From Ectobius pallidus (Eukaryota > Arthropoda > Insecta > Blattodea > Ectobiidae): a stretch of 64,000 nt of DNA. Made by a program: the position numbers and the translations under genes. This document shows, piece after piece, positions 1 through 10,592 of this stretch. The DNA lies in contig CAXKWD010000004.1 of the NCBI GenBank assembly GCA_964059195.1, positions 123,166,043-123,230,042 of the forward strand, given 5' to 3'. Below the pieces are notes generated by a model. The model searched no databases and was not told the origin of the DNA. It saw only the letters and a program-made list of their open reading frames with translations. Positions within the stretch are counted from its first letter, which is position 1, and every line of letters starts with the position of its first letter.

Positions 1-1280
1 CACCTTCCCATTTCCGAAAGCGAATTTGCTCTGTAAATAGCTAATGCCAGAGAAATGAGTTGAGCACTTTGTCAATAGATGGTGACACGGTGCTTACTGT
101 AATATCAAATTGGCCGTGATTGAGTAGCAACCAATCGGAGCGCTTCTTGCTATTCTATTCAAAATGGCTGAATTTTCTTTCTGCTTTTTTCTTGTCTGCT
201 GTTTCTCTGCTAAAATGAATGTAAAACGTGAGAGAAACTACGGTAATTTCGACTTCGAGACTTGTGCATTAGAGAAAATGTCACCCATCACAATCTGACA
301 ACATAATGCGTAAAAGTAACTCATTAATTAAGTTATAGCTGATTTACCACAGAAAGGAATGCTTCGATGGTTGTTCCCAATTCTAATGATGGGCTATTTA
401 ACGCTGAAAACGGCATGCTTGCAGATGTTCCTTATTTAATATAATGGCCTATTTATCCATAGGTCATTGCTTTGACAGCCTGATTCTTTCCGAAACTCAA
501 TATCGTCAAAGAACTAATTATTTCAGGGAATACTTTTGCTTTACACATCTCTAGGCCTAATTATTGCCTAAGGATGAAGATGACGAGAAAGATGATGATT
601 ATGTATTAATATTCGTGCTGTAAAAAGGCAATATTTTCTTCATAAAGTGTTGCATCAGAAAATAAAATTAATATACTTAAGCTACATTTTTTCCGAATCT
701 GAATATCATCGTAGGCTACTTCTTGAAAGGATTGCTGTATTTCTTTCAGGGAATATTTACTTCTCTATAGACCTAGGCCTTATACGATCTGGCATTGAAG
801 ATGACCAGCAAGAAAATATGATGTGAATTAATATTCGCGATGTTTTCCTAAAAGTATTAACTTACAACAGAAAATGAAATTAATACAAATAAACGATGGA
901 TACATTAATAGCCTAGGCTATAACAAAGTTCATCGATAATACACAATTTTTCTAGTACAGTATTATGAATTATTTCACACACTAATTAATAACCAATGCC
1001 AGCTTCATTACTACTTTTCAGTTTAATACCATAACAAGCTAGTAACATAATGTAAGATAAAATGTTAACATAATATCGAAACATACATCAACATAAATGT
1101 TTCGCATTTCCGCCATGTTGCGTGTTTATCTACCGTTACGCCAGATATCTAGTGATTTGTTGTGCGAATGTTTGTCGGGCGTTTTATCGAACGATTAGCC
1201 GCCATCGAACGTTTCAGAAACGCTTACAGATTGAATAATGCCATCTAGTAGATATCTTACGTTTCGGAAATCCGGCCTAA
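1..1280. other. AT-rich left edge with a diverged tandem duplication
   Basis: No coding region is recognisable. Two roughly 203-bp segments, about 487-690 and 691-890, are diverged direct repeats: both start at TTCCGAA, pass through TTTCAGGGAATA and an AGGCCT-containing stretch, a GAAGATGA word, and end in AATTAATATTCG followed by CAGAAAAT. The rest to 1280 is anonymous. It precedes the first recognisable block of the large unit array. Confidence 0.5.
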
Positions 1281-1289
1281 AGGGAGCTG

Positions 1290-2264
1290 CAGCATTGGTA
1301 ATATAAACATACAGTTTGCAGCGTTTAACAATCATTTATAATTCCAAAAATGCTTCTATGGAAACGGAATGCGACTTTTCAAATTATAAATAAAAATGAA
1401 TACATTTGTAATACATTAAGCATTTTATACGTATAAAATGAATTGACATATCTGAAAGCAGAGAAGAGAATGCAATCTTCACGACCGGTAGCAGGAAAAG
1501 TTAATACAATACGACGAGAAAAAGGTACCGCATAATATAAATTGTACACAAACGTCATACAGCTAGTATTATACAAAAATTTTAAATGCAACCTGTATAA
1601 TCCGAAGAACTTATTAAATAACACAATCTGAAAAGTATAAGTACTTCGTGTAAACTTTCGAGCGAATTGACATCTTCTCTTTATTCTAGATGAATGTAGC
1701 CGATATATTATTTTAGAAGGAATATTGAAATGTAATATTTACAACCGACTTGTCATTTCTGCAGAATTCACAAACATCATCTGGACCTTGACATTGTAAT
1801 ACACCTTTTATGAGCGATTAACTAAAAAACTTTCAATCAAGGTCAGTTCCTTCCCTCCAATGACATAGTACTGATCAGTAAAATTCTCTAAAAATAGCAT
1901 TGAGTTTTGGTGATCAGTGGGGGTGAAACGGTAAAAAGCATAACTTTCATACTTTTTTAACATATCTCTAAAACTACGGAGTTCAGAAAAAAAGGAACCA
2001 ATTTAAACAAGTTAAAACAAGTAAAATTAGCTTCATGCATACCTTAATTTATTTTTTAAATATCAATTAATTTAATTGATTATTTAGTGTAAATTGAACT
2101 CTGTCTTCTCCGACAGATCTTAAAATAAGAATATTAATTTTTTAGTTACTCAAATTACAAATAGCCATAAAAAATTATCAAAGGCTTCTATGCTAACACT
2201 TTAATTCTTATATCGTACACACTAAAAGTTCAGTTAAGATAAAAGTACTTTTAATTGTAGGATG
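1290..2264 (+). repeat. large-unit copy 0, truncated (no RNA module)
   Basis: This block aligns by eye with the same part of later units: TTTAACAATC followed by CTATGGAAACGGAATGCGAC (about 1325), an ATCTGAAAGCAGAGA block (1450), and a TTTCTGCAG acceptor-like site near 1765. Soon after that the homology jumps to the unit tail, CAGTAAAATTCTCTAAAAA (1879), which also occurs near 13330. The exon-like segment is cut short and the P1-P5 RNA module is absent. It is best read as an internally deleted unit. Confidence 0.6.
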
Positions 2265-2534
2265 TTAATCATTCTCATCTTCATCCTATCCTCGCATTTG
2301 TCGCAGTGAGTGAGTGTGTGTTTGTGTGAATGGCGTGTCTCGTCCTATGTGTTCGTAATGTCTCAGAGGTGGCCCCGGCATTGGGAAGACCACTAATCCG
2401 CGGAGGCCCTCAATGTCCTTGCCTGGTAAAAAAGTGTGTATGTGATCCATAGATAATCCGTCTCTCGACGGTTCGCGGCCCTGTAAGGTCTGGCGGCGTA
2501 GGTTGCTTGAGGTAAAACTAAGTTATAGATAGAT
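2265..2534. mobile_element. unidentified retroposon-like insertion with short direct flanks
   Basis: The surrounding unit is continuous with the copy near 13700-13760 only if this segment is removed. The flanking words GATGTTAATCA and GATATTAATCA look like a target-site duplication of about 11 bp with one mismatch. The insert is GC-richer than its surroundings (for example CCCCGGCATTGGGAAG and TCTCGACGGTTCGCGGCC). No coding potential or clear Pol III box was seen. SINE or LINE 3' end are both possible. Confidence 0.4.
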
Positions 2535-3296
2535 ATTAATCACCATTATAAAAGTAAGACACTTCCAAAAGGAAAGGTGGATCTTTAAAAAATGCTGTGT
2601 TCAGGGTCCCCCAATCTTATCGAAGAATAGTGGGATCAAAACCAAAACATTCCAGACCATTTGTTCTATACAGTTAGGAAGTGAATGACAGTAATTTCCT
2701 TCAAACTTTATTCACGGGCTAGCTCTGCATTGGTAACCTAGACATATTATTTACAAGGTTTAACAATCTATTATAATAATTTCCAAAACAACCTCTATGG
2801 AAACGGAATTTAACTTTGCAAATAAAAATAAAAGTAAATGACATAAATTAACTGTATTTATAGATATAAAATGAAATGAACTATCTGAAAGTAAAGAGGA
2901 GAATATTATATTTATGCTGGTTGCAGGAATTAAACAATACCACAAGAAAAGGTACCGGTACCGCATAATATAAGCTCTACATGTATAATCGTTATATACC
3001 AAAAGATTTCTGCAGCCTATATACTCGAAAGTATTGAACTAATAAATGTCACAATTTGAAAAGTATCAGAATTTTCTGTAAACTATCGAGGGAATTCATA
3101 TCTTTTCTTTATTCTGGATGAAGGTGTGTGTTATTTTAAAATCAATAATAATTAAAAGGTAAGAGATTTACAATGGCCTTCTCATTTCTGCAGGACTCAC
3201 AAAATCATTTGGAACTGGACAACGATTTATAGGGATGGTGATCATCGAATGCTATGAGATCTACAATGGACTTCTAATTTCTGCAGAATTCACAAA

Positions 3297-3666
3297 AATC
3301 ATCCGGAACTTGAAAGCGAATAATGGGGATGGTAACCAACGAATAATGTGGGATCTACAATGGACGGAAGAAGTGCGAATACAATGCCGGAGGTAACTGC
3401 GTAAGAAGGGAAATGTCTTCTGCGTTAAGTGTTCAGCAGCATTATGTTGATTTGTGTATTAGGTGTAAAAAATACTTCAAGAAATTTATAGGACAATGAT
3501 CACATCTCAAATGAAAAGGACATATGAACATTTTGCTTAAAAAGGCGGCAGAAGAAAGAAAGGGTTGTGAGTTCTGATGTTTCGACGTAAGAACCACCGT
3601 AATGTTTATTGTTAAGTACAAAAATAATTATTAAAACATCCATATGACCAAAGACCAGATCTCAAA
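3297..3666 (+). other. exon-like segment of unit copy 1
   Basis: Bounded by a pyrimidine-rich CTTCTAATTTCTGCAG acceptor-like site and a CTCAAA/GTAGCT donor-like site. A preceding, shorter copy of its first 60 to 70 bases begins after another acceptor-like TTTCTGCAG at 3193, so the 5' end is locally duplicated. It has no long reading frame. Its 3' end carries the left arm of helix P1 (ACCAAAGACCAG). The exon reading is inference from boundary motifs only. Confidence 0.35.
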
Positions 3667-3838
3667 GTAGCTTCGTAAAGTGTAACTAATAATTAGAGAC
3701 TATTTTGTCAATTGTTTCAAAACTTTTCATTTATATAATTAGTTATTAAATTATCATTGAACTAACCGAAATACGAGCTTTGCTCGTTAGGGTATTGTAT
3801 TTCATGTGTTTAAAAGAAGATTTAATTGAAAAAGAGAA

Positions 3839-4063
3839 CTGGTCTTTGGTGAATCGCTGCTATGTTTAATACACAACAGCGAAAACGGTGCCTAATGTCT
3901 GTTGTTCTTTTCCGAGCTCATATGGACTGTAATTTATGTAGAATTCATAACAGCGTTAAAGGTGAAAGGAATAACAGAAAATCCTATCCTTCGCGTCCAC
4001 GTTCGCAGGCTCTGGAAATGCAGTTGAGCAAGTTGAACTCGACTGCAGCCAAGAAGGAAGGGT
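3839..4063 (+). ncRNA. structured RNA module, copy 1
   Basis: Starts with CTGGTCTTTGGT, which pairs perfectly over 12 bp with ACCAAAGACCAG at 3647-3658 (P1). P2 is ATCGCTG (3853) with CAGCGAA, losing only its outermost pair. P3 is TCTGTTGTTCTTTT (3898-3911) with AAAGGAATAACAGA (3965-3978): the two changes from the common sequence turn A-U into G-U and C-G into U-G, so the 14-bp helix survives. P4 pairs CCTTC with GAAGG, and P5 pairs TGCAGTTGAG with CTCGACTGCA. No ORF covers it and the family is not one I recognise. It could be a spliced lncRNA domain, a stable small RNA, or a decayed relic of one. Confidence 0.6.
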
Positions 4064-4389
4064 GTAATCATATTAACAATTATATAGTTTAATGCATGGA
4101 TTTGTTCAGGCTTTCTTTTTGTTGAGTTCTCTAACCTAAGTTGTAGTTTTACCACAGTCGTATATGTCGTAACTGTAGTATGTTATAGCATTTAATTGTC
4201 GTTAATATGCGGTTAAGTAAGTTTAAGGATACAGTCTACTAATAGTGCAGTAAAAATAGCTGATGACCGTGATATCCAAAAAATAATTTTTTTTCGGTAT
4301 TCTTTCCCCTTCAATGTGTAAAATTCTGCAAAAAAAAATATCGTCGCGTTTAGGTGGTGTCGAAGCGGTAAAATAAGAACTACTCATAC

Positions 4390-4527
4390 GTTGATTTATG
4401 TCTTTCCACATTATGCCCTCAATAGTCTAGGAAATCCAGGATATGTTGCCAATAACATGTAGAATTCTCTGGATTTCCTAGTAGATTATATTGAGGGCAT
4501 AAAGTGGAAAAACTTGCATAAATCAAC
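4390..4527. repeat. long imperfect inverted repeat (hairpin)
   Basis: Left arm words GTTGATTTATG, CCAC, ATGCCCTCAATA and AGGAAATCCAG are mirrored in the right arm as CTGGATTTCCT, TATTGAGGGCAT, GTGG and CATAAATCAAC. Arms are about 55 nt, with small bulges, around a loop of about 28 nt. It may be a foldback MITE or a hairpin-RNA precursor. It sits in the tail of unit copy 1 and is absent from the matching part of the unit near 13.3 kb. Confidence 0.7.
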
Positions 4528-5538
4528 TATTCCCTCATTGGAAAGAAAAGAAGTTTATTAATAGTTTATTAATACTCACAAGTTTTTCACACATATCTTT
4601 AAAACTATGGGGTTTTGCAAAAATGATTAGGAACCAAATTAAACAAATTAAAGAAAATAAAAATTAGCTTCAAAAATATTCTATATATATTTTCGCTAAA
4701 CCCCATACTTCGGCAGATATAGGACGGGATTTGAAAGGGCAAGTGCTCCTACCACTTAAGTACCTCCACGCACGTGGTGATCGCAAAGAGTGGGAGTAGG
4801 TGGGGGTCACCTGCTCTGTCTAATTGTTGGTTTTCTATTAATGTGTAGGCAATAGAATACACCATACCATATCACAAATCATTTAATAATTCAGTCATTA
4901 GTTTTTATTTATAGCCTTCTTCAGGTTGAAGTTAAGTTCAACATATATTCATCACTAAAGAATATGTAAAAAGGTATTTCGTATCCCAAAACATTTGATT
5001 TTCGGCATTTGAAATAAAAAATTGGCAAAATCCTTTCTGGAAACGCCAAAATTCCAAGTCTCTACCTATTTCAGTATACGCTCTACGTTGATTCTCCGGC
5101 AGTCAGTCAGTCAGGAGAAAGCCTTTTATATACGCAGTTATTTCTTTCTGGTGTTACTTATAATATATATTAAATTTCTTTGTGCCTAAAGAGAAATGGA
5201 GAAGCTTGATATTTCGTTTAATGCAAGTTCCAGTCATGTAGATTATCATCTACAGTTCCCTTAGTCCTGGTGCCTATTTTCACGAAAGCAAATCCTTCAA
5301 TTTTAGTTCTGCGAAATTAGTAGAGAGTAACTTTTGAAACACAACACTTCCAGCATTCTTTCAGAATCAATATTCTAATTCGTCAAATACATTGTAACTG
5401 CAGCCACTAACCCTTCTAAACGCACCAAATCTTGCTTACAAACCATGAATTTGTAATTTTTGTAAATTATATGTACTAAACACATAACACCATAATTCAA
5501 AAGTTAAACTAAGTGTGTATGCCAAGGCAATGTAATAT
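4528..5538. other. anonymous sequence, unit tail then unrecognised
   Basis: To about 4690 it follows the unit tail seen also near 13430-13520 (ACTATGGGGTTTTGCAAAAA, then GATTAGGAACCAAATT). From 4690 to 5538 I recognise nothing: no long ORF, no RNA gene, no clear terminal repeats. A GC-richer patch at 4730-4820 contains AGTGGGAGTAGGTGGGGGTC. Confidence 0.4.
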
Positions 5539-8515
5539 TGTGACGGGCTTTTCTTACTTTATGCTATAAAGTTCCCTAACTTCTTGGATTAAATCTTCGC
5601 CAAAATTCTTCGCCAAAATCTGTGACGACTAATATGTGATTATTCTCAATCGTAGTATATAAGTTTACTGAACTCCTACAAAACAAGGTCACTCATGCAC
5701 CTGTCGTGTCATCATAACACTGCCTGCATAGTCCACATTCCAACGTTCAGTACAACTACCTCTGTCACCGGGTGATTGCAAATTTCCTACTCTCAGTCTA
5801 CTTTCTCTTTCTTTTAACAATTTACCCAGTCTTGATAATATTGATGAAAATTTATATTAACGGGCGCCATCATCAATACGCTTCCTCTTTTCTTTTTTTT
5901 GTTATGTATCAGCCCAGTCACAAATTAAATTATAGATACACAGGCTATGTATCTACATGCCTCTCGACTAGCTTTTAAATTAACAGTGGAGACGGGAATT
6001 GGGTTCGGATTTACCTTTCGTTTATTACTCTGCTTCTCTCTATTTCTTCTTTTTCTCCTTTTTCAGTGCTCACTACCAAAGTATATAACTTAGCCCAAAA
6101 ATCAGCGACTCTCAAACCATTACAAGGATAAGGGTCAAAAATCTGAACTTCACGTTAATTTACTTTGCATAACAATAACCATAATTTATTTAATATATTA
6201 TTTTTTTTTCTTTTTTTTCAACAATAACAATCTTACATACAATAAATTACATTTACCCAACATTAACCATTCAACATTTTTATTAGTAGGATAGTATTTA
6301 ATTATTCAAGGTTAGTATACCCAGTTTAACTATATAAGTACGTTCTCTGTTCAACAATAACAAATCCCTAATTAATTACGTTTTTTTGTTTCCAGGTATC
6401 TACTAGAACGTCTTGTATTATTCTTCTAATTTACTACTGACTTGTGTAGTCATTTACATTTGCAACTTCAGGATAGTTCAATATATATATTATACCTTCT
6501 TTTTTTTTTGAATAAATAAAGGTTTTCAATTCATAATCCAGTCCTTAACTCTACAGATTACACTCAATAATCCCACCTATGTCTCCTATACGAGTCTACT
6601 AGTCATCTTAGTCCATGAAGAATTGTATTTAAAGATAGATAGGAAAGACAGTCTCATGAAGAAAGAAATAGAAGTTTAGGCCTATACCCACAGAGTGACT
6701 GTGGCGATAGACCACCGATACAGGAGCGGCGTCTAGATCTTGAGTTACAAACAATCTGACTCCTCTCCTGCAACCGGGAAAATATTAATGGGCCGCAAAC
6801 AAAAAATAAAATTTTGTAAATCGATGTCAGAGGTCCCTGACACTCTCTCCTAGAGGCACGTGGGGCCGTTGTTCGCCTCCAACATCGATGGCTTTCACAA
6901 TCTCTCATAAATTTCTTTTCTTTATATGTTACTAGTATAGGCCTTGCCTACTACCAGATTTATTTGTTTGATTCGGGATACTTCAGGCGTTCCCTCACCT
7001 CACCCTTACAATCTCTAGTACTTGTTCATAAACTACTTATCATCAGTACACTACTCGTAATTACCTATTCTCCTCTTTCTAACCTGACCAATCATCAGCT
7101 ATTATCTTTTAACCCCTTTCTTTCTTTAAGTAGAGTTCCCTTCAGCTTATACCATTGATTTAATTCACTTGGTGGTTATTCTAGTTTTCCTACTTCTTAA
7201 GTTACTACTCTTCAGCATGGGCACCCAATCTTCTTTTGTCTCTAAATTCCCTAGAATTCTAACTGAAACTAATTCACGCCCAGATTAGTAAGCTTCTCTA
7301 TAACCCCTATAGTGACTTCTACTTCTACCCTAACATGTAAATTTTCCAATGGTACACACCTACTGCACTACCACTCGTAGGCCTTCTTTTGCCCTTCAAT
7401 CTTTCCACTTCTTATCCCCCTCTACCATATTCCATACACCTTCGCTTGTAGATAAATCTCTATAAAAAACATAACTTAACACTACAGGCCAGCATGAAAT
7501 CTATTTATAGATAGTCACCCGTCACCTGAAAGAAACCCAAGTGGGAGGGGCCCTCGTAAGAAGTACTAAGCATGCCCCTTAATTACCTTTCTTCCTTACT
7601 CCCCTCGCGTCCTGTCTCAAAAATAACAAAGTTTATATGAGCATCACCAACTGCCCCTAGCTATGTATTCATTCGTGGGACAATCACCCATAAAACCCCA
7701 AAGTGAAGAGATCTATCTTTGGCATTCAGCGGTTAGGCTCTTGACTGCCCTTTCATAATTAACTTAGACCAGAAATAGAAAATAGTTGGATTACTGGATT
7801 TCATCACTTTACTTCTAGAATTCTCACTTCTATGTTCCTATTCTATTCTTTTATCATACGATACGGCGTCTAATCGCCACACATTACTTAGAAACCATCC
7901 TTACAAAAAAGGGAATATCTCAATTTTCTCACTCCCCAAACAATAAGAAAAAGTCTAGACGATTATACTCAACCAGTGATGTCCAACTTATCCTCCGATC
8001 CTGAGTTGTCTTCCATTACTTCCTGATGTCCATATCTGCTCTTATTCAGAGCGAGCAGTCACGACTCACTCTCACAGCTGATGTTCGCTGTAGCGGTGTC
8101 TCGTACTGGCCGACTTGGTGTATTCTTCTGATTAATGACTATCTCCATATAGCCGTGTCAAGGAAGTTCACAACCAGAATTTCCTTTAGATGAAAGTCTG
8201 ACACACCATTATGCCAGAACGCCTCTACCGCTGTCACACATCCCAATCTCGTCTTCTCCCTTCTGCCTTTTCAACTTCTCTCTCTCGTGGTCAGGCACGT
8301 ACTACTCACCGTCTTTTAGGTTCCACACGTCTCTCTCGTCGATTCACCGTCGACGCATGCGCACCTCTCCTTTTCTGTAATTTCAAATAAATTCAGGGCA
8401 GTATCGATAATCATGAAAATGTTCAATATCGATTAGTTGCGGTCCCCCAACCCTTCCTTTGTTTAGGAATGGTCTCCTATCGTTGATTATGCACGTCGCT
8501 ATTTGCGTCGTGACA
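5539..8515. mobile_element. 3-kb TG...CA element with 4-bp ATAT direct flanks (solo-LTR-like)
   Basis: The segment begins TGTGACGGGC and ends CGTCGTGACA, and is flanked on both sides by ATAT (5535-5538 and 8516-8519). This is the signature of an LTR. No reverse transcriptase, integrase or second LTR copy is visible inside, so a very long solo LTR or a large non-coding LTR derivative is the simplest reading. The + strand is strikingly pyrimidine-rich from about 5990 to 8390. A GC-rich stretch near 8335-8370 may be promoter-like. The boundaries rest on end motifs only. Confidence 0.45.
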
Positions 8516-8519
8516 ATAT

Positions 8520-9482
8520 GATTACTTAGTTTCCCTTCCACATCCGCAGTTGCCATACATCTAACTATATATTCTTTAAATTTTAGAGAAATGTCAGTTT
8601 TGTAACATTTTCATGAATTGGAGTGACATATACGTGCATCTCTAAATTTAAGTTTCTTACATTAGAAATTCTCCACGACGTTAAAAGTGTACAGTTGAAA
8701 TACTAATTTACGCCTTGATTTTTCAAATTTTGAAGTGCCACTATATTCTTTTGTTTAAAAGTATTCTTAGATAATTATATATTCTGCTTCTTTATGGAAG
8801 TAAGATATAAAGCCTCCCTAGATAATGCAGAGGAAATTGCAAAATTTGCTGTATTTTGAGAGGAAAACATATTTCAGGTCAGAAAAGTTAGCATGAACAG
8901 GAAATATGGCACTGCTTACGTTAACACTTGACATACGATATTAACCTGGGAAACTTTTACATAATTTACAATAGACTACATATTTCGTTATGTTTATTCG
9001 ACTATGTGGTTACGGATGAATTTAAGAATTTGAACAGTGTCAAAAGAAAAAAATGTTTCGTTGAACTGACTGGATTTGGTATGGAGTTTTCTTCCTAGAC
9101 TCCACCACAGCTTCGAACATCCTTAAATTAACACAGCTATTATAAGGAATTAGACACAGGTATTCAACGCAAAACCCCAGAGCAATCATTACTTTCAATG
9201 TCTCATCTGTAAGAATGTTTAGTGTCTTTGCATGCATGTGTTTCAGAGGAAAAAGGTCAAGTAAAAGATGAAGACATAAGTCCTGCACAGTATTAACTGC
9301 CATCCATATCGGAACCATTTTCTGAGACTACCATTTTTCGTTTGTAAGTTACTTTAGAATATTTCTTCTAGCATTACAAGCACAACTTTATCCTCATTTT
9401 GCAGGTATTACCATTCATATTTTTAAAACTGTCTTATCTGACAGTCTTATGCCTGGATTGATTACGCTAATTATCTCATATA
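8520..9482 (+). repeat. large-unit upstream block (left half)
   Basis: Homologous by eye to 26580-27380: shared words include TTCTTTATGGAAGTA, CTGACTGGATTTGGTATGGAG, CTTATCTGACAGTCTTATGC and TGCCTGGATTGATT. It is a non-coding part of the repeated unit. No reading frame is conserved between the two copies. Confidence 0.55.
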
Positions 9483-9640
9483 AACATCTCTTTCGTAGTT
9501 TTACCTCTCTCTTATACGGACATTTATGAGGCCCGCGCAGCCCGACCTTACTGTAACTTGTCCCGACTAGGAATCGAACCCGGGCCCGCTGCATGAGAGG
9601 AGCGAACGCATCCCCTGAGCCACAGCGGTGGACCTCATAT
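9483..9640 (-). mobile_element. tRNA-derived SINE fragment
   Basis: On the - strand it shows GTGGCTCAGGGG (A-box-like) about 45 bases before GGGTTCGATTCC (B box). The host word CTCATATA occurs on both sides (near 9476 and 9633), which fits a target-site duplication, and the corresponding part of the unit near 27350 lacks the insert. It differs from the SINE family at 26.2 kb. Confidence 0.65.
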
Positions 9641-9934
9641 AGGCTAAACATAAAAATCAAATTCAAAACTTCTGTTTTTCCAAATAGGCCTACTGATTAG
9701 GTTCAGGAAATGAACAAGATAACCCGGCAGCGCAAATAATCATTCCTGGGGAGAGAGCTATAATCGTTCCAAACAAAAGTTAATTTCACCTTTCCTGTAC
9801 AAACTATATGAATTTAGCATATGTTTAAAGAAGTTAATTCAAAGTATAAATTTCTCACTGCTGTTTCAATTTTCATCTGCAGAGCTCTCTAAGTGGAAAT
9901 TTCCATTAAAACTGTAAACAGTTTACGCGTATGG
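9641..9934 (+). repeat. large-unit block
   Basis: Continuation of the upstream unit block, matching 27380-27700 and 19750-19930: CTGATTAGGTTCAGGAAAT, then CCAAACAAAAGTTAATTTCACC, then TTCCATTAAAACTGTAAAC. Non-coding. Confidence 0.5.
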
Positions 9935-10592
9935 ATCGTTCTGTGCTAACTCCATCCAATCATCCCTAGCAAATCCTACTTCCCTTAAATCAATTTTAAG
10001 ATTGTCCTCCCATCTACGTCTAGGTATTCCGCGTGGTCTTTTCCCTTCGGGTCTCCCAGTCAATACTTTTGAGATATGTCTTTCCTCCCCCATGCGTGCA
10101 ATATGTCCAGTCTATTTCATCCTTGCGATTTAATTACCCTTACTACATCCGGTGAAGTGTATAGGTCAGGAAGCTCGTCGTTATGCAATTTTCTCCAGTC
10201 CCCAATTTCATCCCTCTTGGGCCCAAATGTTTTCCTAAGCACCCTGTTTTCGAAAACTCTCAGACTATGTTCTTCCCGATCCGTAAGCGACCATGTCTCA
10301 CATCCAAATAATACAGCCGGCAGGATAATAGTCTTATAAATCTTAATTTTTAGATTTCTAGACAGGACGAGAAGATAAGAGTTTCTGAACTGCATAATAA
10401 CAAGCATTTCCTGATTTGAGTCGAGACTTAACTTCTGCCTTAGTATTATTTGTGTCTGCATTATTGTTCCAAGATATTTGTATTCCTCCACATGTTCGAA
10501 CAATTTACCGGCTATTGTAATATTTTCTGTGAGCATTATTTTGACGTTCCATGACCATATACTTAGTTTTTACTGTATTAATTTCCAAAGTT
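9935..10592 (-). pseudogene. LINE reverse transcriptase, 3' terminal fragment
   Basis: Translation on the - strand gives the C-terminal part of a non-LTR retrotransposon reverse transcriptase. A KTKYMVM word (about 10560) is out of frame with the next part, then FEHVEEYKYLG, LFGCETWSLT, FENRVLRKTFGPKRDEI and LHNDELPDLY (frame of 10117-10536), and finally, after another frame change, GRPEGKRPRGIPRRRWEDNL (about 10065-9990) and LREVGFARDDWMELAQ. The 5' end is missing and at least two frameshifts are present, so it is dead. It interrupts the large unit, which resumes at about 10592 with a block shared with 40430. Confidence 0.85.

Larger units (their letters stand above)
2535..4389 (+). repeat. 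large-unit copy 1 (complete, type I)
   Basis: In order: a CTTTATTCACGGGCTAG block (2706), the AACAATC...CTATGGAAACGGAAT block, the GAAAGTAAAGAGGAGAAT block, two successive acceptor-like TTTCTGCAG sites (ending 3193 and 3296), an exon-like segment ending at CTCAAA/GTAGCT (3666), the P1 left arm (3647-3658), the RNA module (3839-4063), and a tail containing GTTAATATGCGGTTAAG. It belongs to the same sequence subtype as the copies ending near 14907 and 25645, sharing the CATTTTGCT...AAAGGCGG words. Confidence 0.75.

Noticed and set aside
3990..4010. GTTCGCAGGC in the module as a Pol III B box
   Set aside because: It departs from GGTTCRANNCC at several positions, and no A box or terminator run is placed correctly.
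3839..4063. RNA module as an H/ACA snoRNA (two hairpins with AGAAAA as an H box)
   Set aside because: AGAAAA after P3 fits the loose H-box pattern, but there is no ACA three bases from a plausible 3' end after P4/P5 and the hairpins lack obvious pseudouridylation pockets.
9040..9318. 92-codon - strand ORF
   Set aside because: The homologous unit block at 26.9-27.2 kb does not keep this frame and no domain is recognisable.
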